Shown: one piece after another, positions 8,125-15,834 of the stretch
Position numbering within the stretch: the stretch's first letter is position 1
Layout: each line of letters opens with the position of its first letter
NCBI GenBank assembly: GCA_902579545.1
Contig: CACHHO010000004.1
Span: forward strand, 1 to 50,244
Direction: 5' to 3'
From: Rhodospirillaceae bacterium
GTDB taxonomy: Bacteria; Pseudomonadota; Alphaproteobacteria; TMED109
Length of the DNA stretch: 50,244 nt
Translations under genes and position numbers: made by a program
Notes under the pieces: generated by a model
Databases searched by the model: none
What the model saw: only the letters and a program-made list of their open reading frames with translations
Told to the model about the DNA's origin: nothing

Positions 8125-9786
8125 TTATACCCTCTTGTTGTCAAATTTAGCTTTACTGCCTGACCCAAATAATTTCAATGCTCCTTCATCACTTGATGCA
8201 TTAGGTCTATTAAATATCCAGTTTTGCCAAGCAGATAGTCTGCCAAATATTTTTGTTTCACAAGATTCTTTACCTGGAAATCTTAAATTAGCTTCTAGTC
8301 CAGTAAGTGCATCTGGTGAAAATGACGCTCTTTCTTCTATACTTAATCTAATTTCATCATTCCAGTCTAAATCATCAGGAATAACAGTTATTAGTTCATG
8401 ATCAAATGCTTCTTCAGCATTTAAGTTTTTGTCGCATAAGTCGTGAAGTTTACTTAATTTAATATCATCATTATTAAACCTTGTTTGTAATCTAGTCTGA
8501 CCATTTACCATCTCAAGGCTTTTAAAATTTAATTTACTTAAACTTATGAACGGCCCACTTTTATTTTCATTTAATAAAGCGTTATTTATCATGTAAGTAC
8601 GATCAGCGCAAAAAAGAAGCTCTGATAAAAAGCCAGCAAAACAACTGTTATTATCAACAATTGTAAAAATTGTTCTTGATGAAACATCAAGTCTTGAAAA
8701 TGTTCTTCTCATAAAGCCAATTATTTCATTTACAAGCCAATTATCTTTATTTTCGTCTAGTAAATTAGTAAGTTTTTGTAAAACTGTTGATGAACCTTCA
8801 GATCTTATAGTCAGAACACCAGTTTCAAGCTCATTAGCTCTTAACATTAATATTAAATCATCTAACTCTCTAACAAATTTTAATACCCAAAATTCTGAGC
8901 CTTTTTCTTCTAATTTATTTATTGTAATAATTTCATTTTCTTTAGGTCCATGAATTCTAATTTCTGCCACTCTAATTTCTTTGTTCAAAATACAAGATAT
9001 AGTTTCATAGTTTATTTTTTCTTCAGTAATAGTTCTTCTAATATTATTTAGGGTAATTCCAATGCTTCCATTACGAAGTTTGACTTTATTTTCTAAGAAA
9101 GAGACTCTTTCATCGATAAGACTATCAAATTTAGAAGGTGGAGCAATATGATCTACTAAATTCCAATCTAGTGCTTTTTTTCCTCTTACGCCATCAGCAT
9201 TTGTGCAAAATATATCAGCTAAGTCTTTTCTAACTTTACGTTTATCTGTTAATCTTGTTAGTCCTCCTGTTCCAGGTAATACTCCTAATAATGGAACTTC
9301 TGGAAGACTAACGGTGCTTGACCGATCATCAATTAATAAAATTTCATCACATGCAAGGGCTACTTCATATCCACCACCTGCACAAATACCATTAACAGCA
9401 GCTATAAATTTTAATGACCCAGAATTACTTGAGTCCTCAAAGCCATTTCTAGTCTCATTTGTAAATTTACAAAAATTAACTTTCCAAGAATGTTCAGACA
9501 TGCCAAGCATATAAATATTTGCTCCAGCAGAAAAGTTTTTTTCCTGTTTTGAAGTTATTACAACAACCTTAACCTGCGGTTGCTCGAATCTTATTCTTTG
9601 AATTATATCATATAATTCAATATCTACTCCTAAATCGTAAGAGTTAAGCTTTAATTCATATCCAGGTCTGATACCTTCTTTTTCTGCAACATCAAGGAAA
9701 ATAGTTGCTCTATTATTTTCTATAAGTAGCTCCCAGTGTTTGTAGCTATTAGGATCTCTATCAAATGTCACCATTTCATTTTTCAT
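8125..9786 (-). CDS. boxC: 2,3-epoxybenzoyl-CoA dihydrolase / benzoyl-CoA-dihydrodiol lyase (BoxC)
   Basis: The product of about 553 residues is an enoyl-CoA hydratase-superfamily protein. It opens 2,3-epoxybenzoyl-CoA and releases formate, giving 3,4-dehydroadipyl-CoA semialdehyde. The recognisable BoxC block runs from GIRPGYELKLNSYDLGVDIE through KVNFCKFTNETRNG, AAVNGICAGGGYEVALACDE and SLPEVPLLGVLPGTGGLTR. An in-frame ATG lies at 9804, but the ATG at 9786 gives the family's normal N-terminus (MKNEMVTFDRDPNSYKHW). It is also exactly 6 bases after a TATAAT, suggesting a leaderless message. It precedes boxB by 3 bases. Confidence 0.95.
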   Translation of the reverse strand: MKNEMVTFDRDPNSYKHWELLIENNRATIFLDVAEKEGIRPGYELKLNSYDLGVDIELYDIIQRIRFEQPQVKVVVITSKQEKNFSAGANIYMLGMSEHSWKVNFCKFTNETRNGFEDSSNSGSLKFIAAVNGICAGGGYEVALACDEILLIDDRSSTVSLPEVPLLGVLPGTGGLTRLTDKRKVRKDLADIFCTNADGVRGKKALDWNLVDHIAPPSKFDSLIDERVSFLENKVKLRNGSIGITLNNIRRTITEEKINYETISCILNKEIRVAEIRIHGPKENEIITINKLEEKGSEFWVLKFVRELDDLILMLRANELETGVLTIRSEGSSTVLQKLTNLLDENKDNWLVNEIIGFMRRTFSRLDVSSRTIFTIVDNNSCFAGFLSELLFCADRTYMINNALLNENKSGPFISLSKLNFKSLEMVNGQTRLQTRFNNDDIKLSKLHDLCDKNLNAEEAFDHELITVIPDDLDWNDEIRLSIEERASFSPDALTGLEANLRFPGKESCETKIFGRLSAWQNWIFNRPNASSDEGALKLFGSGSKAKFDNKRV

Positions 9787-9827
9787 ACGTGTATTATAGT
9801 ACATAATAATATTTATTAAAAGTACTA
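9787..9827 (-). promoter_or_regulatory. boxC promoter with inverted repeat
   Basis: On the minus strand a perfect TATAAT occupies 9798-9793, followed by six bases and then the boxC ATG at 9786, so transcription would start at or next to the start codon. A weak -35 (TTTAAT) sits 16 bases upstream. The six-base inverted repeat TAGTAC (9797-9802) / GTACTA (9822-9827), with arms 19 bases apart, brackets the promoter and overlaps the boxR stop codon. It is a possible operator. The promoter shape is read directly; BoxR binding is inference. Confidence 0.5.
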
Positions 9828-10727
9828 ATTTTTTATTAGATACTTTAAATCTTCATATGATGTGCCAGGGTCTTTACCTTTAGTATTTAATATAACATCT
9901 GCTTGACTATATAAAATTTTTCTTTCTTTAAGTATATTATTTAAATCATCCATTGCTTTTGGATTAGAGGCCATAGGTCTTAAATCCCCTTGTTTAATAA
10001 CTCTTTCCATGTGTTCTTTAGGTTTAGCTTTAATCCAAATTGTAAAAAAATTATTTAACACAAAATCATAAGTTTGTTTTTCTGAAACCATGCTCCCACC
10101 AGTAAGTATTATAAGCTTTTTATTTTTTTTAGATAAATTATATATAGCATTATACTCTAACCTTCTGTACATGCTTTGACCACCTAGTTCAATTATTTCA
10201 TTTACTTGCATGCCAGATTCTTTTTCAATTTCATTTGTAATTTCATATAATGGCATATTAAATTCTTGGCTGAACATAGACCCTAAAGTGGATTTTCCAG
10301 CTCCTCTTAAGCCAATTAGTGCTATTTTATTTTTGTTTATTTTCTTTGGTTTTTCTTTATCAAATTTATTTAAAAATAATAATATTTCTTTAAGCTGAAC
10401 ATTATTATATTGATCAATTTTATTTCTAACTAAATTTATTTTATTATCACTATTTTCTGAAAACAGTAGCTCACTTAAGGTAATATTTAATGCATATGCA
10501 ACATTTTTTAATATAGAGATAGTAGGGTTGCCAATACCCGACTCTAATTTAGCTAAATAACGTAAAGATATTTTAGATTTTATTGCTAATGTATGCCTTG
10601 TAATGCCTCGTTGAATTCTAATTTTCTTTATAATAAGGCCTATTTTTGACAAAATTTTTTTTTCCTTCTCAATTTTTAATGATGAATTAAGATAAAGGTT
10701 TTTTTTATAATTAGGCATATAGTCCAT
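9825..10727 (-). CDS. boxR: BoxR-type transcriptional regulator (XRE HTH fused to shikimate-kinase-like domain)
   Basis: Encodes 300 residues from the ATG at 10727 (MDYMPNYKK); longer in-frame starts up to 10778 would overlap the divergent gene. Residues about 25-85 form an XRE helix-turn-helix including RGITRHTLAIKSKISLRYLAKLESG. The C-terminal part is shikimate-kinase-like: P-loop GLRGAGKSTLG, LTGGSMVSE and a GDLRPMAS lid. This two-domain build is that of BoxR/BzdR, whose C-terminal domain senses benzoyl-CoA and relieves repression. It sits between the boxCB operon and the divergent flavodoxin/ligase operon, the right place to control both. Confidence 0.93.
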   Translation of the reverse strand: MDYMPNYKKNLYLNSSLKIEKEKKILSKIGLIIKKIRIQRGITRHTLAIKSKISLRYLAKLESGIGNPTISILKNVAYALNITLSELLFSENSDNKINLVRNKIDQYNNVQLKEILLFLNKFDKEKPKKINKNKIALIGLRGAGKSTLGSMFSQEFNMPLYEITNEIEKESGMQVNEIIELGGQSMYRRLEYNAIYNLSKKNKKLIILTGGSMVSEKQTYDFVLNNFFTIWIKAKPKEHMERVIKQGDLRPMASNPKAMDDLNNILKERKILYSQADVILNTKGKDPGTSYEDLKYLIKN

Positions 10728-10788
10728 AATTCTTAGTATTGATTTATGAACTATAATGCATATAATGGAAAAAAACAATTTATTATTT
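10728..10788. promoter_or_regulatory. Divergent control region between boxR and the flavodoxin/benzoate-CoA ligase operon
   Basis: Only about 60 bases separate the likely start codons. They contain a direct repeat TATAATG at 10752-10758 and 10761-10767 spaced 9 bases apart, with TGCA at 10757-10760 between the copies. Each copy contains a consensus -10 hexamer for the rightward operon, giving two overlapping promoters. BzdR-type regulators bind TGCA-containing sequences in Azoarcus, so this is the most likely BoxR operator. The repeat is directly visible; the binding is inferred. Confidence 0.5.
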
Positions 10789-11247
10789 ATGAAAAAAAAT
10801 CTTAATATTTATGTTGCAACGATGACAGGGACAGCTCTAATGGTTGCCGATGAAATAGAAGACTTCTGTAAAACTCAAAATATTAATATAAACATAATTG
10901 AAATGGATGCTTTAGAACCTAAAGATTTAGAGCATTTAAATGTACCTGTTTTAATTGTGTCTTCTACATATGGGCAAGGAGATGTACCAGATGGCAGTAA
11001 AAACTTTTATAATAATCTAAAGTCTAGTAATATATGCTTAGAGCATATTAAATATGCTGTTTTTGGATTAGGTGATATGACATATAAAGATACTTTTGCT
11101 TATGGTGGAAAAAAATTCGATCATTTGTTTTCAGAGTTAAAGGCTAATAGAATAGGGGAAGCGTTTTATCATGATGCATCAGATGGCTCTTTGCCAGAAG
11201 AGGAAGCAGTTAATTGGTTTAAAGAAAAAATATTTAAGCTTTTATAA
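10789..11247 (+). CDS. MioC-like flavodoxin, possible redox partner in the box pathway
   Basis: About 152 residues from MKKNLNIYVATMTGTAL. ATGs at 10756 and 10765 are also in frame, and 10765 lies 7 bases after a TATAAT, so the start is uncertain. The three FMN-binding loops are present: ATMTGTALMVADEI (phosphate), SSTYGQGDVPDGS, and FGLGDMTYKDTFAYGGKKFD. It is a single-domain electron carrier resembling MioC and the flavodoxin modules of sulfite reductase. It is the first gene of an operon with benzoate-CoA ligase (gap 3 bases) under the boxR intergenic region. In the absence of boxA it may pass electrons to BoxB; that role is inference. Confidence 0.88.
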   Translation: MKKNLNIYVATMTGTALMVADEIEDFCKTQNININIIEMDALEPKDLEHLNVPVLIVSSTYGQGDVPDGSKNFYNNLKSSNICLEHIKYAVFGLGDMTYKDTFAYGGKKFDHLFSELKANRIGEAFYHDASDGSLPEEEAVNWFKEKIFKLL

Positions 11248-11250
11248 ATA

Positions 11251-12804
11251 ATGAAGCAAGAAAATAATAAAGAATTTAATGCAGCCTATGATCTCATTCA
11301 TCAAAATTCAGTAAAAATTCCTAATAAAATTGCATTTATAGATGATGACCAAACTATAAATTATTCTATGTTAAGCAAGAAAATAAAAAGTTTTTCCAAA
11401 CAAATTTTTAATTTAGGCTTAAAAGAAAAAGATAGAGTAATTATATGTATGTTTGACTGCATTAATTTTCCTATTACATTTCTAGGTTCAATCTGGTCAA
11501 ATATTATACCAATATGTATTAATACTATGCTTCCTAAACAAGATTTAGAGTACATGTTAAAAGACTCACAGGCAAAGGCAGTTATTTGTTCTAAAGATTT
11601 AGCTGAAACCTTTATAGAAATTCAAAATTCATTGGATAATAAAATACTTATTATTTCTGAAGAAGGTGAAAAAGTATCAACAAACAATAATAAAGTATAT
11701 GATTTAAGTTTTTTGATAAATTCAAATGAATATAACTCAATTCCATCTCAGACTTTTGAAAGTTCTGAATGTTTTTGGTTATACTCTTCAGGATCCACAG
11801 GAAAACCTAAAGGAACAATTCATATTCATAAGAGTTTAAAGAATACTTCGTTATATTATGCTAAAAACGTACTAAAAATAACTAGTGGTGATATTTTCTT
11901 TTCAGCAGCAAAACTTTTTTTTGCATATGGATTAGGAAATGCTTTAACCTTTCCTTTAAGTATAGGAGGGACTAGCATTTTATCAAAAGATAGACCAACA
12001 GTAGAGATTGTGAATAATAAAATAAAATATAATAATGTAACTATTTTTTTTGGAGTTCCTACACTTTACGCGGCAATGTTAAATACCAATTTAAAACCAG
12101 AAGATTTTAAATCTCTTAGACTATCTGTATCCGCTGGAGAGGCTTTACCAGAACATTTATGTAATAAATGGAGTAAAACAATAGGGACTGCCGTTTTAGA
12201 TGGAATAGGATCTACAGAGATGCTTCATATTTTTATTTCTAATTATATAGACTCAATTACACCAGGCTCTTCTGGAAAACCTGTACCGGGATATGAAGTA
12301 AGGTTAATAAAAGATGATAATAGTGAGGCTGATACCGATGAAATAGGTGAACTAGAAGTAAAAGGACCTACTTCTGCAATTTCTTATTGGAATAAACCAG
12401 AAAAAACAAAATCTACTTTCATAGATGATTGGGTTAAAACGGGAGATAAATATACTAAAGATGCTAAGGGTATTTACAAATATTGTGGACGAGCTGATGA
12501 TATGATGAAGGTTTCTGGTCAATATGTTTCTCCATTTGAAATAGAGGAGGCTTTACAAAGTCATAAACATGTTCTTGAAGCTGCTGTTGTCGGAAAAAAA
12601 GATAAAGATGAATTACTAAAACCAAAAGCCTTTGTTGTCTTAAATGATCATAATAATAAAACTAATTTAGAAAAGGAATTAACGGAACATGTTAAAAAAA
12701 TACTTACTCCATTTAAATATCCTAGATGGTATGAGTTTGTGTCTAGTTTGCCAAAAACTGCTACTGGAAAAATACAAAGATTTAAATTAAGAACAGAAAA
12801 ATGA
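11251..12804 (+). CDS. Benzoate-CoA ligase
   Basis: Encodes 517 residues of the ANL (acyl-CoA synthetase) superfamily. The P-loop-like SSGSTGKPKGTIH, the SAAKLFFAYGLGNALTFPLS segment characteristic of the benzoate-CoA ligase family, GIGSTEMLHIF, VKTGDKY and the C-terminal lysine region LPKTATGKIQRFKL are all visible. It activates benzoate (or a close analogue) with ATP and CoA to benzoyl-CoA, the substrate of BoxB. It lies 3 bases after the flavodoxin gene and overlaps the next gene by four bases (ATGA), so translation is probably coupled. Confidence 0.93.
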   Translation: MKQENNKEFNAAYDLIHQNSVKIPNKIAFIDDDQTINYSMLSKKIKSFSKQIFNLGLKEKDRVIICMFDCINFPITFLGSIWSNIIPICINTMLPKQDLEYMLKDSQAKAVICSKDLAETFIEIQNSLDNKILIISEEGEKVSTNNNKVYDLSFLINSNEYNSIPSQTFESSECFWLYSSGSTGKPKGTIHIHKSLKNTSLYYAKNVLKITSGDIFFSAAKLFFAYGLGNALTFPLSIGGTSILSKDRPTVEIVNNKIKYNNVTIFFGVPTLYAAMLNTNLKPEDFKSLRLSVSAGEALPEHLCNKWSKTIGTAVLDGIGSTEMLHIFISNYIDSITPGSSGKPVPGYEVRLIKDDNSEADTDEIGELEVKGPTSAISYWNKPEKTKSTFIDDWVKTGDKYTKDAKGIYKYCGRADDMMKVSGQYVSPFEIEEALQSHKHVLEAAVVGKKDKDELLKPKAFVVLNDHNNKTNLEKELTEHVKKILTPFKYPRWYEFVSSLPKTATGKIQRFKLRTEK

Positions 12805-13577
12805 AAATTATTAATGAATTCTGTTTGGTAAAAGATAAAAAAATAGAATGCGTGTTAATAAAGTCAGACTATAATACTAGGTTGTCACCTTTAGTGTTAT
12901 TACATGAAGGTTTAGGTAGTGTGGCATTATGGAAAAACTTCCCCGAAGTTTTATCAAAATTTTTACAAAGGGATATTATAGTTTATTCAAGAATTGGTAT
13001 GGGCAATTCTACCTCTCTTGAGAATAAAAGAAAAATTAACTTCATGCATGATGAAGCATTAATTTATCTTAAAAATATTATTGAGAATTATTGTGACAAA
13101 GAGCCAGTCTTATTTGGTCACTCAGATGGAGCATCTATTTCTATTATATATGCAGGGTCAAATCTTCCATTACACTCTTTGATACTAGAAGCTCCTCATG
13201 TAATGGTTGAAGAAATAACTACTAAAGAAATAAAAAAATTATTTGAAAGTTGGTCATCAACTAACTTAAAATCAAAGTTAGAAAAATACCATAAAGATGT
13301 TGATAGTTCTTTTAATGAGTGGTGTGCAATTTGGTTATCAAATAAATTTAAAGAGTGGAACATTGAAAATTATCTAAAAAACATTAAGGTTCCTGTTTTA
13401 GCAATACAAGGATTAAATGATCAATATGGGTCTTTGTACCATATAGAAGCTCTAGAAAAAAACGTTCAAAATTTCTTTGAAAAACTATTAATTGCTAAAT
13501 GCAAACATTCTCCTCATCTTGAGTTTGAAAGTTTAGTTTTAAAAAAAGTAAAAAATTTTTTAACTCAAATTAATTAA
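12801..13577 (+). CDS. Alpha/beta-fold hydrolase linked to benzoate operon
   Basis: Encodes 258 residues. The oxyanion region is LLHEGLGSVALWKNFP, the nucleophile is Ser in FGHSDGAS, an Asp lies in GLNDQYGS and the catalytic His in CKHSPHLE. The ATG overlaps the ligase stop (ATGA), so it is the third gene of the benzoate operon. Alpha/beta hydrolases are common companions of box clusters and could act as a lactone hydrolase, an ester hydrolase releasing aromatic acid, or a thioesterase rescuing CoA. The sequence alone does not decide. Confidence 0.85.
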   Translation: MKIINEFCLVKDKKIECVLIKSDYNTRLSPLVLLHEGLGSVALWKNFPEVLSKFLQRDIIVYSRIGMGNSTSLENKRKINFMHDEALIYLKNIIENYCDKEPVLFGHSDGASISIIYAGSNLPLHSLILEAPHVMVEEITTKEIKKLFESWSSTNLKSKLEKYHKDVDSSFNEWCAIWLSNKFKEWNIENYLKNIKVPVLAIQGLNDQYGSLYHIEALEKNVQNFFEKLLIAKCKHSPHLEFESLVLKKVKNFLTQIN

Positions 13578-13580
13578 AAA

Positions 13581-14975
13581 TCATACACATTTACTAATTT
13601 CTTTAATTAAATCAGAGGCTATTAATGTTCTATGTTTTTTATTTAAAATTTTTTTAGCACAGTTTGTGTGAATTTGAACCCCTTTTATTTCTGGTTCCTT
13701 TATATTTTGGCATAACATACCTCCAACTATTCCTGAAAGGACATCTCCAGTACCTGCTGTTGATAATATGCTATTAGAAAAATTATTTATAAAAAGTTCT
13801 TTCCTTAATATAATTGTACCAGCTCCTTTTAATATCCAGGTTCCACCATATTTTTTTTTAAGTTTTTTTATTGCCCTTAACCTGTCTGAAAAATCATGAT
13901 TTAATAAGGTTCTTGCTTCTCCATGATGAGGTGTATAAATCGTTTCTGAGGTTCTTTTTTTATTAAAATTTTTTGATAACCAGTTTAAACCATCTGCATC
14001 TAGAACTATTGGTTTATTTGTTCTCCACAAATACCTTAAGACTTCATCTGCGTTTTTACCTAAGCCAGGTCCAATAACAATAGCACTTATTTTTGGTAAT
14101 ATTTTTTTTAACTCTATTAAACTATTTTGAATAAAAATTATTTCATTTTTTTTTTTTTTTGAATTATTGAAAATATAAACTTTTCCAGCTCCAGTCCTTA
14201 GTGCTGCCAAACCAGATAAATTTGCTGCTCCTTCCATACCATCATATCCACCGACAATAAGTAAATTTCCGAATGTTCCTTTATGAGAAAGTCTATTTCT
14301 TTTTAATTGCTTATATTCTGATCCATTTAATAAATGTGAAGTTCCTGTAGAGATTTTTTCTGTATTTTTAAATCCAAGGTCTTGAAAAAAAATATCACCG
14401 CAATATAGCGGTCCTTTTCCTGTATAACAACCTTGTTTTTTTGTTAAACACATAATAGTTTGGTCAGCATTAACTACATTATTAAAGGCTTCTCCATTTG
14501 AAGCATTAAGCCCTGAAGGAATATCTATTGATATAATAAATGCTTTATTTTTATAGCTATTTATCCATTTAATTGCTCCTAAAATAGAACCTTTAGGCTC
14601 TCTTGACAATCCTATACCTAAAATTGAATCTATAATAATTGATTTTTTACTTACCAACTTTTTTTCTGGTAGATTTTTTTTTATTTTAATGCCAAGACTT
14701 TCTGCCAATAATTTTAATTGCTTTGAGCTTCCTTTACTTTCAATTAATTCTACACAAATTATATTATAATTATTTAAAAATGCTTGGATGGCTAGAGCAT
14801 ATCCATCTCCTCCATTATTGCCTGGGCCAATGAGTATAATTAAATCTTTCTTATTTAATTCATTTATGTGATTAAATATAGCAGTTCCAGCTTTGAACAT
14901 TAGTGTAAGTTCAGGATTACTTGAACTTATAATTTTTTTTTCTAATTTTCTTGTTGTGTTAACATCATAAAGCAT
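13581..14975 (-). CDS. nnr: Bifunctional NAD(P)H-hydrate epimerase / ADP-dependent NAD(P)HX dehydratase
   Basis: Encodes 464 residues. The N-terminal YjeF_N epimerase domain has LIGPGNNGGDGYALA and ISIDIPSGLNA. The C-terminal ribokinase-like dehydratase domain has HKGTFGNLLIVGGYDGMEGA, AIVIGPGLGKN, PIVLDADGLN, TPHHGEARTL and the ATP/catalytic motif STAGTGDVLSGIVGG. It repairs hydrated NAD(P)H. A 15-base T run (14146-14160, poly-A in the coding strand) encodes five lysines between the domains and could cause slippage. It follows the formamidase-like gene by 2 bases and converges on the benzoate operon with a 3-base gap. Confidence 0.94.
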   Translation of the reverse strand: MLYDVNTTRKLEKKIISSSNPELTLMFKAGTAIFNHINELNKKDLIILIGPGNNGGDGYALAIQAFLNNYNIICVELIESKGSSKQLKLLAESLGIKIKKNLPEKKLVSKKSIIIDSILGIGLSREPKGSILGAIKWINSYKNKAFIISIDIPSGLNASNGEAFNNVVNADQTIMCLTKKQGCYTGKGPLYCGDIFFQDLGFKNTEKISTGTSHLLNGSEYKQLKRNRLSHKGTFGNLLIVGGYDGMEGAANLSGLAALRTGAGKVYIFNNSKKKKNEIIFIQNSLIELKKILPKISAIVIGPGLGKNADEVLRYLWRTNKPIVLDADGLNWLSKNFNKKRTSETIYTPHHGEARTLLNHDFSDRLRAIKKLKKKYGGTWILKGAGTIILRKELFINNFSNSILSTAGTGDVLSGIVGGMLCQNIKEPEIKGVQIHTNCAKKILNKKHRTLIASDLIKEISKCV

Positions 14976-14977
14976 AA

Positions 14978-15832
14978 TTATTTAGATAAATGAATTATTT
15001 CTTTACAAATGTTGCTATCTTCATTAGCAATTGTATCAATTAAAGAAAAGTGGTTGTCTCCTTTGCTTGGAAGTACTTTATATTCGTAATCATGTTTAGT
15101 TAAAAAATCACAATAACTTATACTTTGATGCTTCCAACCTTCTGGTTCATTTTCGCCATAAGATATAAATAAAGGTATTTTAAAAGTGGGCAATTTATTC
15201 AAAGTAGACATTTCTTGAACTTCCTTATTAGATAAATTTATATCTTTATTTACACTTATTTTTTGGACAATCTTTAAATTATATATGCCACTAATTAATG
15301 CTGCACCTTGAAAGATATTTTTAGGTAAATCATATAAACTCCAATCTATACTAAGTAAGTAGGAAACTAAGTGTGCTCCAGCAGAATGTCCAGAAATAGA
15401 AATTTTTTTATTATTACCTCCATAATTTTTACTATTATTAAAAATCCATATAATCGCTTCTATTGTTTGTTTACATATATTGCTTAAAGTTACTTTAGGA
15501 CATAAGTCATAATTAATATTAAAAAATAAAATATTATTTTTATTAAATGGTACAGACATATGGGCATGATAATCTTTATCTAATGCTCGCCAATAACCGC
15601 CATGAATAAATATATGTAAAGGTTTAAGCTTATCTTTATCACTTTTACCAAATATATCTAATTTTTGTAATGGACCTTTCCCATATGCTATGTTTTCATA
15701 AATATGAGTTTGCTTCTTTACATTTTTTGATTTTGATAAGCTATCCTCCAAGTAATAATTGAAATCTTCTACACTTTCTCTTGGATTAAAGTTTTTTTCT
15801 AATTCTTCAGTTGATAGTATATTGTAATTCAT
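14978..15832 (-). CDS. Alpha/beta hydrolase, kynurenine-formamidase-like
   Basis: Encodes 284 residues. It has the HGGYW oxyanion motif (IFIHGGYWRALDKDYHAH) and the nucleophile elbow SGHSAGAHLVSY typical of arylformamidase/BNA7-like hydrolases, with an acidic residue in SYGENEPEGW and a catalytic His in GDNHFSLID. Two bases separate it from genes on both sides, so it is the middle gene of a three-gene operon with the hydroxyacyl-CoA dehydrogenase and nnr. Members hydrolyse N-formylkynurenine or other esters and amides; there are no tryptophan-catabolism genes nearby to fix the substrate. Confidence 0.85.
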   Translation of the reverse strand: MNYNILSTEELEKNFNPRESVEDFNYYLEDSLSKSKNVKKQTHIYENIAYGKGPLQKLDIFGKSDKDKLKPLHIFIHGGYWRALDKDYHAHMSVPFNKNNILFFNINYDLCPKVTLSNICKQTIEAIIWIFNNSKNYGGNNKKISISGHSAGAHLVSYLLSIDWSLYDLPKNIFQGAALISGIYNLKIVQKISVNKDINLSNKEVQEMSTLNKLPTFKIPLFISYGENEPEGWKHQSISYCDFLTKHDYEYKVLPSKGDNHFSLIDTIANEDSNICKEIIHLSK

Positions 15833-15834
15833 TA

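Noticed and set aside
10756-10788. Longer N-terminus of the flavodoxin starting at 10756
   Set aside because: That ATG lies within the doubled -10 elements and adds residues not expected before the FMN-binding strand; starts at 10765 or 10789 fit better.
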